Source: Candidatus Poribacteria bacterium
Lineage (GTDB): Bacteria > Poribacteria > WGA-4E > WGA-3G
Direction: 5' to 3'
Length of the DNA: 46,289 nt
NCBI GenBank assembly: GCA_003635305.1
Contig: PYJE01000068.1
Coordinates: 21,882-68,170 of the forward strand
This document shows, piece after piece, positions 7,410 to 15,700 of this stretch (position 1 is the first letter of the stretch; every line of letters begins with the position of its first letter). Made by a program: the position numbers and the translations under genes. The notes below the pieces were generated by a model, which was given only the letters and a program-made list of their open reading frames with translations, was not told the origin of the DNA and did no database searches.

Positions 7410-8420
7410 ATGAGCGGAAAACGGGTTGTTTGGCCAGAACGTGCCAAAGTTGACATCGAAGATTTTGAAATCCCCTCCATCGGCGATGACGAGGTGCTTG
7501 TGGAAACCGAATGCAGCCTCATCAGCCCCGGCACGGAACGCGCCTTTTTATTAGGGCTCCCCAACGCCACAGGCGGCTTCCCCTCGCGTCCCGGCTACAG
7601 CAATATCGGGAAAGTCATCGCCATCGGGAAAGCCGTCACAGGATGGGAGGTAGGCGAACGCGTTGCCTCTACACGCGGACACACCAGCCACTTCGCCACT
7701 GAACCCAATCGGTTGCTTAAGTTGGAAGCACCTGATTCCAACACCTCCACCGCGCTCGCCGAGGAAGCTGTCTTTTTTCAACTCGGCGCAATCGCTTTGC
7801 AAGGCATCCGGAAGGCGCGCATAGAATTAGGCGAAGCAACGTTGGTGCTTGGACAAGGGCTCATCGGTTTGCTCGCGCTGCAACTCGCCAGACTGAACGG
7901 CGCAATCCCAGCCATCGCAGCAGATTTGACAGATAGCCGCCTTGAGGTATCCAAACACATCGGCGCAGACTGCACACTCAACCCCGAAAATGCCGACTTC
8001 TCCGAACAATTGGCAGCAGCGACAAGTGGGAAAGGAACGACGGTTGTCATCGAGGCGACAGGACATCCCGACGCAATCAGCACCGCGTTAGACGTAGCAG
8101 GATGGGGCGCGCGGGTTATCCTCCTCTCAAGCACGCGCGGCGAAACACCCAAGGTCAACTTCTACCGAGATGTCCACAAAAAGGGACTCATCCTCTATGG
8201 CGCGCACAATTCCATCCGGCCCCGCCATGAGTCCTCATCGCATTTCTGGACGCTGGAAGATGACAGTAGATTGATGCTCAAACTCATCGCACAGAAACGG
8301 TTCACCGTCGCGCCGCTCATCACGCATCGCATGCGCGGCGAGGAGGCACCGAAGGCGTATCAACTGCTAATGGCATGGAACCCTGGCCTGCTCGGTGTAG
8401 TCCTCCAATGGAACACATAG
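7410..8420 (+). CDS. Medium-chain dehydrogenase/reductase family protein
   Basis: A 336-aa protein. I place the start at ATG 7410 (MSGKRVVWPERAKV), with GAGG at 7401-7404; the longer frame from 7281 would add repeat-derived codons. The first half is a GroES-like domain (DDEVLVETECSLISPGTER, PGYSNIGKVIAIGK, VGERVAS), and the second a Rossmann fold with the glycine motif VLGQGLIGLLALQLA. It lacks the Cys/His catalytic zinc pattern (GHE) and the four structural-zinc cysteines of classical alcohol dehydrogenases. It is therefore a zinc-poor MDR, similar to the SPGTE branch often found in sugar or polyketide contexts. Probably an NAD(P)-dependent cytosolic oxidoreductase of unknown substrate. Confidence 0.85.
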   Translation: MSGKRVVWPERAKVDIEDFEIPSIGDDEVLVETECSLISPGTERAFLLGLPNATGGFPSRPGYSNIGKVIAIGKAVTGWEVGERVASTRGHTSHFATEPNRLLKLEAPDSNTSTALAEEAVFFQLGAIALQGIRKARIELGEATLVLGQGLIGLLALQLARLNGAIPAIAADLTDSRLEVSKHIGADCTLNPENADFSEQLAAATSGKGTTVVIEATGHPDAISTALDVAGWGARVILLSSTRGETPKVNFYRDVHKKGLILYGAHNSIRPRHESSSHFWTLEDDSRLMLKLIAQKRFTVAPLITHRMRGEEAPKAYQLLMAWNPGLLGVVLQWNT

Positions 8421-8449
8421 CTATCTCCAGGAACCTCGTCATCGACAAA

Positions 8450-8511
8450 GGTTACGCCGACAGAAAACGTGAAAGCGTTGCTTCGCGAAAATTTTCTACC
8501 TTTTCGCAAAA
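8450..8511 (+). repeat. Family-E direct repeat, right copy
   Basis: The second copy of the 7354-7399 repeat, enlarged by an internal GTTGCTTCGCGAAAAT segment. It lies between the dehydrogenase stop and the EF-G ribosome binding site. Confidence 0.6.
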
Positions 8512-8550
8512 GCACGCTGCCTTTAATGACATATAGACGGAGAGAGGTTC

Positions 8551-10707
8551 ATGCACAGAAACTCTGATCGAACGCGTTGCGAAATACGAAATATTGGGAT
8601 TGCGGCGCACATCGATGCCGGCAAGACGACGACAACCGAACGGATTCTCTTCTATACCGGCAAAAAACATAAAATCGGCGCGGTTGATGACGGCACCGCC
8701 GAGATGGATTGGATGGTGCAGGAGCGCGAGCGCGGCGTAACTATCACCGCCGCTGCAACAACCTGCTTCTGGAAGGATTGCGCCATTCATCTCATTGATA
8801 CACCCGGGCACGTCGATTTTACCGTGGAGGTAGAACGTTCGCTGCGCGTGCTAGACGGTGCCATCGCGCTCTTCTGTGCTGTCGGCGGCGTGGAACCGCA
8901 GTCCGAAACAGTCTGGCATCAGGCGGAACGCTACGGTGTCCCGCGCATCGCATTCGTCAATAAGATGGATAGAATCGGCGCGAATTTCACGCGCACCATC
9001 GAGATGATGAAGGAACGCCTCGATGCAAATCCGCTGCCGCTTCAACTGCCCATCGGTGAGGGAAACGAATTCACCGGTATCATTGAGCTCCTCACACAAA
9101 AGGCACTCTATTGGAACACGGAAGATTTCGGGCAAACCTATCGTGAATCCGATATCCCATCTGAATTTCATGCCGAAGTCAGTCTCGCGCGGGAAACCCT
9201 CTTTGAAACCGTCGCCGCCGAAGATGACGCGCTCCTCGAAAAATATCTAGAAGGTGAAGAATTAACGCCTGCCGAATTGCTCCCTGTCATCCGCGAAGCA
9301 ACACTGAAGGGAACGTTAGTACCGGTGCTGTGCGGCAGCGCCTTAAAGAATACCGGCGTTCAACCGTTGTTGGATGCAGTCGTCAATTTTCTGCCATCGC
9401 CTGTCGACGTGCCCCCCATACAAGGGACAATACCCGATACCCCATCGCAAAAAAATAGCACCCAAAACGTAGTCATCAACAACGTTGATGACGGCCCTGG
9501 TAAGCCAACCGTCACATCACCGAAGATGCACGCCGAACGCATTGCGAACGACAAAGAACCCTTTTCAGCACTCGCCTTTAAAGTCGCCAGCCATCCCACC
9601 GTCGATAAATTAGTATATTGCCGCGTCTATTCCGGCACGCTCAAGCGCGGCGATGTCGTGCTGAACGTCGGCACCGAAAAACGGGAACGGGTGAATCGCA
9701 TTCTTCAGATGCACGCCAATAAAGAGGCGGTGTGCGATGCCGCCTACGCAGGCGACATCGTCGCGCTGGTTGGACTGAAACAGACGAAAACAGGGGATAC
9801 CTTGACAGCCCCGGAGCACCCTATCTTGCTCGCGCCCATCGATTTTCCACCCCCGGTCATCTCCATCGCCATTGAACCGGAACGCGCTAGCGATGCAGAC
9901 GCGTTGGAGGAAACCCTCCAAAAACTGATGGACGAAGATCCGACGTTTACCGTCGGTATTGACAAGGAAACCGGACAGCGCATCATTTCCGGGATGGGAG
10001 AACTCCACTTGGAAGTGCTTACGGATAGAATGATTCGCGAATTTGGCGTAAACGCACGGGTGAGCAAGTTGCAGGTGGCGTATCGTGAAACCATCGGCAC
10101 CTCGGCGGCGGCGCGCGGCACACATATCCATAAGACAGACGAAGAAGGCATCTATGGCGATGTCACCCTCAACGTTGAACCGCTAGCACGCGGCGAAGGA
10201 TTCCAATTTGCGGACAACACCGACGAAACGCAGATTCCACGTCCCTACATTCCATCTATCCAGAACGCGCTGCACCGCGCGATGGGGACAGGCGCGCTCA
10301 TCGGCTCACCCTTGCAGGATATCAAGGTGACGCTCACCGGCGGTTCCACGCACCCGACAGATGCATCGGAGATAGGGTATGAAGCCGCCGCCGTCCTCGC
10401 CTTTGAAAACGCAGTGAAAAAGGCGAACCCACTGCTCCTTGAACCGATGATGCAGATACATGTCACCGTGCCGGATGAACACGTCGGAAAGGTTATTGGC
10501 GAACTGAATAGCCGCCGCGCGCAAATTCATGAAAGCGGAAGCCCGCGCGAGAATGTCTCCTTTATCAACGCGCTCATTCCTCTGGCAGAAACGTTCCAGT
10601 ATACAACGTCGCTTCGTTCAATGACGCAAGGACGCGGCACGTTTACGTTGGAGTTTTCGCATTACGATGTAGTCCCAAAATCTTTGATGCCCGGGCATCG
10701 CGTTTAA
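8551..10707 (+). CDS. fusA: Translation elongation factor G with in-frame insertion
   Basis: A 718-aa GTPase that catalyses ribosomal translocation. ATG 8551 follows GGAGAGAG at 8539-8546. All G motifs are present: [14 protein letters not shown] (G1), DTPGHVDF (G3), NKMDR (G4) and GSALKN (G5). Domain II begins [21 protein letters not shown], and domains III-V follow ([10 protein letters not shown], ending with [16 protein letters not shown]). Between PPIQGTIPD and EPFSALAFK about 23-25 extra residues occur, including [13 protein letters not shown]. They are encoded by a dispersed repeat (9466-9504) also found upstream of lon. The first codons lie in family-D repeat DNA. The 3' end overlaps the convergent peptidase gene by the palindrome TTAA. 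Whether it is the only EF-G of the genome cannot be told. Confidence 0.96.
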   Translation: MHRNSDRTRCEIRNIGIAAHIDAGKTTTTERILFYTGKKHKIGAVDDGTAEMDWMVQERERGVTITAAATTCFWKDCAIHLIDTPGHVDFTVEVERSLRVLDGAIALFCAVGGVEPQSETVWHQAERYGVPRIAFVNKMDRIGANFTRTIEMMKERLDANPLPLQLPIGEGNEFTGIIELLTQKALYWNTEDFGQTYRESDIPSEFHAEVSLARETLFETVAAEDDALLEKYLEGEELTPAELLPVIREATLKGTLVPVLCGSALKNTGVQPLLDAVVNFLPSPVDVPPIQGTIPDTPSQKNSTQNVVINNVDDGPGKPTVTSPKMHAERIANDKEPFSALAFKVASHPTVDKLVYCRVYSGTLKRGDVVLNVGTEKRERVNRILQMHANKEAVCDAAYAGDIVALVGLKQTKTGDTLTAPEHPILLAPIDFPPPVISIAIEPERASDADALEETLQKLMDEDPTFTVGIDKETGQRIISGMGELHLEVLTDRMIREFGVNARVSKLQVAYRETIGTSAAARGTHIHKTDEEGIYGDVTLNVEPLARGEGFQFADNTDETQIPRPYIPSIQNALHRAMGTGALIGSPLQDIKVTLTGGSTHPTDASEIGYEAAAVLAFENAVKKANPLLLEPMMQIHVTVPDEHVGKVIGELNSRRAQIHESGSPRENVSFINALIPLAETFQYTTSLRSMTQGRGTFTLEFSHYDVVPKSLMPGHRV
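8555..8593 (+). repeat. Family-D dispersed repeat, copy 3 (inside fusA start)
   Basis: CAGAAACTCTGATCGAACGC followed by GTTGCGAAATACGAAAT, matching the copies at 3505-3543 and 5366-5402. It encodes EF-G residues 3-14, just before the conserved [13 protein letters not shown]. Confidence 0.55.
9466..9504 (+). repeat. Family-C palindromic repeat inside fusA
   Basis: A 39-base element containing the perfect palindrome GTCATCAAC-AAC-GTTGATGAC (9472-9492) and ending GGCCCTGGTAAG. It matches the element at 31647-31685 at all but a few positions. Here it is in frame and codes for [13 protein letters not shown]. Confidence 0.8.
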
Positions 10708-11849
10708 CGCCCATATTTCTCCATCACCTGTTGCAACCGGTCCAACGGCATCGCGAATATCGTTCTTCCATCGCGGCCGACAGTTGTCGTCGCCATCGTC
10801 ATGGAATTGACGACAGCCTCCTCTGTCGCCTCAATCGTTGCCTCAAAAAGCGCGCTGAGCCGCCAATTTTCCACCATACGAATCTGAAACGTGCCATTTT
10901 CCGTATCATCGGGAATCACATTCGCCGTGGAAAAGGCGATGACGAACTCGCCGCTGCCATCCGTGCTAGGCGTGCCGGTGCGTGCAAGTCCATGTGTGGC
11001 GCGCACCGCCACCTGCTTCAACTGGCGGTGCGTCAACGGCGCGTCCGTCGCGATAACGATGATGAACGAACCGTCTCTGCCGCGCTTCGCGCGAAAATCG
11101 GTGATTTCTTGCCCCACTGGCACGCCGTTAATCCGAAGTTGATGCCGACGGCCGCCGTTGGAATTGACGAGCACGCCGACTGTCCAACCGCCGCGTTCAG
11201 CAGGTAGCACCCGCGAGGCAGTGCCAATCCCGGCTTTGAAGCCGTAGCACCGCATCCCCGTGCCAGCCCCGACACATCCCTCCGCGACCGGGCCGACGGT
11301 AGCCCTCTCTATCGCTTGGATGGCGTGCTCCGCCGTTACATGGAGCCCATCAATGTCGTTCAAACCCCCATCGTAACACTCGGCGACGATTGGCAGAACG
11401 ATGTTGTTATCGGGATACCGCTTCACGATATACCGGACAACGCCATCGTGGACAGGGCCGACGCTCAACGTATTCGTCAACAAGATAGGCGATTCAATCC
11501 AGCCAGCTTGGTTTATCCTTGCAATACCAGTTGCTTCGCCGTTGCCGTGGATGACATGCGCCGCGCCAAACAGCCGCGCCTCCCATATATCATCGCGCGG
11601 CACGATAGCGGTGACACCGGTGCGGATGGACTCGCCTTCATTCAGCGTGACATGTCCTACCTTCACGCCTTGCACATCGGTGATAGCGTTGTGTTCTCCC
11701 GATGGAAAGAGCCCTATCTGAATGCCGAGTTCACGGGCGCGGGCGCGAGGCATCTCTGTCTCTTGAGAGACTGCAGGAGATGTCGCGAATAAGATTGCGA
11801 AAAAGAGTGATAGCGCGAAAACGAGAAAATTGCGGGGTGTTGTGTTCAT
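10704..11849 (-). CDS. P1 family peptidase (DmpA-like), exported
   Basis: A 381-aa protein of the DmpA / L-aminopeptidase D-esterase family (S58). Residues 1-29 form a signal peptide ([23 protein letters not shown]). Family blocks: [62 protein letters not shown] and [23 protein letters not shown]. The autoprocessing site that frees the nucleophile should be Gly260-Ser261 in [15 protein letters not shown]. It hydrolyses N-terminal amino acids of small peptides or amides; export suggests a periplasmic role. The ATG overlaps the stop of the upstream DUF4416 gene (ATGA), so the two are coupled. It converges on fusA with a 4-base overlap. Confidence 0.92.
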   Translation of the reverse strand: MNTTPRNFLVFALSLFFAILFATSPAVSQETEMPRARARELGIQIGLFPSGEHNAITDVQGVKVGHVTLNEGESIRTGVTAIVPRDDIWEARLFGAAHVIHGNGEATGIARINQAGWIESPILLTNTLSVGPVHDGVVRYIVKRYPDNNIVLPIVAECYDGGLNDIDGLHVTAEHAIQAIERATVGPVAEGCVGAGTGMRCYGFKAGIGTASRVLPAERGGWTVGVLVNSNGGRRHQLRINGVPVGQEITDFRAKRGRDGSFIIVIATDAPLTHRQLKQVAVRATHGLARTGTPSTDGSGEFVIAFSTANVIPDDTENGTFQIRMVENWRLSALFEATIEATEEAVVNSMTMATTTVGRDGRTIFAMPLDRLQQVMEKYGR

Positions 11850-12373
11850 ACCAGTTGCTCCCGATAGATGGCGCGGATGTGATTAAAGAGCTCAATATAC
11901 GTTTGCGAGCGGTAATCCGGATATGTCCACGCCCACGGTTGGAACGTTTTGCGATGGAAACGGAGTGTAATTTCGGCATAGATACCCTCACCGAGATAAA
12001 TGCGATGCGCGTGGTCCTTCGTGGAAGCGAGGACTAACTTCGCCGAGTCAACATACCCGGCATCTAAATTGACGCGCCGACAGTGTGTCCCTTCGCGCGC
12101 AAACGTCTCTTCCACTTGGTTCGTGAACCCCTTCATCGCTGCCAAAGCACCAGCATCCATCAGCCGCTCAAAACTGATGAATTGCCGTTGCAGATTCTCC
12201 CCCATCTCCGCCGCGTAGTAGGTAGTGCTGGTGAAGGGCAACAGCGCGCTCTGCCAGTCAACCGGCCCGAGGCGGCGTGTTAACCTCTGATAAACAGACG
12301 ACAGCAGCAGCGGCTCCGCCGTCAACACACCGATAATAGGTTTGACCGGGAGTGGTGCCCGAATTGTGCCCAT
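11846..12373 (-). CDS. DUF4416 family protein
   Basis: A 175-aa protein matching DUF4416: PVKPIIGVLTAEPLLLSSV, LGPVDWQSALLPFTSTTYYAAEMG, RQFISFERLMDAG, RRVNLDAGYVDSAKLVLASTKD, HRIYLGEGIYAEITLRF and WAWTYPDYRSQTYIELFN. The start is MGTIRAP at 12373, with GGAGGAGA about 6 bases upstream; the frame to 12424 has no RBS. It is cytosolic and of unknown function. It is translationally coupled with the P1 peptidase and divergent from rpoB. Confidence 0.88.
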   Translation of the reverse strand: MGTIRAPLPVKPIIGVLTAEPLLLSSVYQRLTRRLGPVDWQSALLPFTSTTYYAAEMGENLQRQFISFERLMDAGALAAMKGFTNQVEETFAREGTHCRRVNLDAGYVDSAKLVLASTKDHAHRIYLGEGIYAEITLRFHRKTFQPWAWTYPDYRSQTYIELFNHIRAIYREQLV

Positions 12374-12512
12374 TTCTGTCTCCTCCGCGATAATTTGCAC
12401 CGAATTCCTCATAAATGATACCATTTTTTTTCGTTAAAAATCAAAAATGTCCTATTTTCAACCGAATTTTGTAAAAAAATCTGCAAAAAAGACCGTTTTT
12501 TGCATTTTTAAT

Positions 12513-12541
12513 TTGACTTTTTATCTTTTTTAAGGTATAAT
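12513..12541 (+). promoter_or_regulatory. Strong sigma-70-type promoter of rpoB
   Basis: TTGACT (12513-12518), a 17-base spacer and TATAAT (12536-12541) sit in a very AT-rich region full of A and T runs, which would act as an UP-like element. Transcription should start near 12548, leaving a leader of about 165 nt before the GTG at 12713. Confidence 0.8.
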
Positions 12542-12653
12542 TTTACGTTATGCGATGCTTGCATGAATTAAGACAGAAACCGACAAGTTTTTTGTCACCA
12601 GAAATTGTTGTTTGTTTTCGGCCCGTTTAGAAACACGCTAAAAAATCACTACG

Positions 12654-12703
12654 CCTCTCTGGCAAATGTCTGTGCCCGCACCTCGCGCGCGCCAGACAGG
12701 AGA
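12654..12703 (+). promoter_or_regulatory. rpoB leader hairpin overlapping the ribosome binding site
   Basis: CCTCTCTGGC (12654-12663) pairs with GCCAGACAGG (12691-12700) with one mismatch. The 3' arm includes the first bases of the Shine-Dalgarno AGGAGA (12698-12703). This could limit rpoB translation and allow feedback control. It is a visual call and no folding was run. Confidence 0.4.
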
Positions 12704-12712
12704 AGAACCTAC

Positions 12713-15700
12713 GTGAAGAAACGCATATCTTTCGCCAAAACAGACGTTCGCACACCCCTACCGAATTTGATTGAGACGCAGCAGCGCGCTTACGATGCCT
12801 TTTTGCAGCGCGACACGTTTCCGCACAAGGACAGCGGCCTGGCGGCAGTCTTCAACGAAGTCTTCCCTATCGCTGACTTCAACGAAGTCTCGCGCCTTGA
12901 ATTCGTCCATTACCAACTCGGCGAACCGAAATATACCCTTGACGAATGCCTCGCCCGCGGGGTTACCTACCAGGTCTCCCTCACCGCGCGGCTCCGCCTC
13001 GTCGTCTGTGAGAAAAACGCAGAAGACGAAGAACCGCACGTCGTTGATATCCGCGAGTCCGAAGTCTATTTCGGCGAAGTACCGCTGATGACTGAAAACG
13101 CCAGCTTCATCATCAACGGCAGCGAACGCGTCATCGTTAACCAATTGCACCGCTCACCCGGTGTCATCTTCCTCAATAAAACGCTCCCAGGCGGACATCG
13201 CTCCCCCACGGCGCAAATCATTCCTTACCGCGGGGCATGGATAGAATTCGAGGCGGACTCTAAAGATACCCTTTCCGTCCGGTTAAACAAACGTCGCAAG
13301 ATACCCGCCACCGTCCTGCTCCGCGCACTCGGGTGGGAGACGGATGCCGACATCTTGAAACTGTTCGCCGAACCAACGCGCGTGATGCTCTCCGGGTGGC
13401 GCGTCACTGAAGTAGCACTACCCGAATGTCCAACCCAAATCGATGCACTCTTAACCGCGGCGGAACATCGAAAGTTGGATGCCGACTACCCCGGCGCGGT
13501 AGCTGAGCTTTTCTATGAAGTCGTCTCCGCGTCCGATGATGCAACGTGCCCTGTCGCCGTCGGCGACAGGCTCACGCCTAACGAGTGGGCAAGGCACCGC
13601 AAAACGTGGAAAGATACCACCTTTGCACGCATCTGGCGTATCGCCAAGCATTACCGCCCCGACTATCCTTACCCCATCGGCGACATCGTGGCCGATGCAA
13701 CCTATCAGAAGGCACGGAAGGATTACCCGGGGATTGAGATAGAACCGTGCTATCGCGTCACAGCTGTCACTGACAAAGGGTGTCCGCTGGAAGAAGGACA
13801 GATGCTGACATCCAAGGAGCGCACCCGCGCACGCCGGAAGTGGAGAGGATTCACGACAGAACGACTCCTGCGCGTCACGAAACTCCTCAATACCGGATGC
13901 CCCTTGAACGTCGGCCAGCACCTCACGCCTACCGAATACACCGAAATGCTCGGAAAGCATCCTGACGCTTTCAAGGCAGAACGGATTGAATCGACAGACA
14001 TCGCCGAAACTATCGGCAGCGTCTGCGCTGAACCTATCGCCGACCCGAGGACTGACGAACTGCTAGTGACAGCGAATACGCTACTCACCGAAACAGAAGT
14101 CGAACGGCTGAGGGGTGCCGGTGTGGAGATGCTCACGGTGTTGACACCCGAATCCGCCAAAGCTCTCCGTTTTTTACGCAATACCCTCGAACGCGACAAA
14201 GAATCGGACTACGAGGCCCGCATCCAGGCCACCGGACGGCAAAGCGAAACACCCATTCAAGATGTCGCCCTGCTCAATATCCACTCTGTCCTCAGACCGG
14301 GGGAACCGGTGAGTATTGAGGCGGCGCACCGGCAACTCGCTTGGCACTTCTTCGACGCGCACCGCTATGACTTGGGGACTGTGGGACGCTACAAAGTGAA
14401 CTCAAAACTGCGACACCTCTCCGTATACGGTGAGCCGCCCGATGAGAAACACCGAACGTTGCGCCCGGAGGACATCGCGGCGACACTCCGGCACCTGCTT
14501 GATGTCCATAACGATCCTTCGTTGATAGACGACTTGGACCATCTCAGTAACCGTCGTGTACGCGGTATCGGCGAATTATTGGAGAACCAGTTCCGCATCG
14601 GCCTATTCCAGATCCGGCGCGCCACGCGCGAACGCATCTCCTCCGCCGATATGAGCAACTGCATGCCGCCAATGCTGATTAACCCGAAGCCGCTCATGGT
14701 TTCACTCCGCGAGTTCTTCGGTTCAAACCAACTCTCGCAGTTCATGCAGCAGGTAAATCCGCTCGATGAATTGACGCACAAGCGGCGTATCTCTGCCATC
14801 GGCCCCGGCGGACTCTCGCGCGATAGAGCCACCGCCGCCGTTCGCGATGTGCATCACACACACTACGGACGCGTCTGTCCCTTGGAGACACCGGAAGGCC
14901 CTTCTATTGGCCTCCTCGTATCGCTGGCGTGTTATGCGCGTATCAATCCTTACGGGTTCATTGAGACTCCTTATCACAGAGTGGTGCCCGGCAAGTCGAT
15001 GGCTGATATGGAAATTGAATACCTCACCGCCGATAAGGAAGACAAGGCCCGCATCGCCGCCAAAACGATACCGCGCGACGCGAAAAGGGGAGAAACGCCT
15101 GACACGGGCATCCAGCTGCCCGCCCGAAAAGGCGAAGATGTGCTTGCCTTACCCCTGTCCGAGGTAGACTACGTCGGCATCTCGCCATCACAGATTGTCG
15201 GTGTTTCCGCAGCACTCGTGCCTTTTTTAGAACATGAAGACGCGAACCGCGCCCTCATGGGCGCGAACCATCAACGACAAGCAGTGCCGCTCATCAAGCC
15301 CGAAGCACCACTCGTCGGCACCGGCATGGAAGCACGCGTCGCCCGGGACTCAGGGGCACTGTGCATCGCCAAACGCAGCGGCACCGTCGAAAGCGTCTCC
15401 GCCGCGGACATCATCATCCATACCGATGAACCCCTGCACGCAGACATCGGCGAACAACACAAGAGTGAGATGGGCTACGACCGGTATGAACTCCACACTT
15501 TCAAGCGGAGCAACAGCGGCACCTGCATCCATCAGCGGCCCATCGTCTCCGTCGGCGACACAGTGGAAGCAGGCGACATCATCGCCGACGGCACTTCTAC
15601 CGATGAAGGCGAACTCGCGCTCGGCAGGAACGTCCTGTGCGCCTATATGCCGTGGGGCGGACACAACTATGAGGACTCCATACTCATCAGCGAAAGCCTT

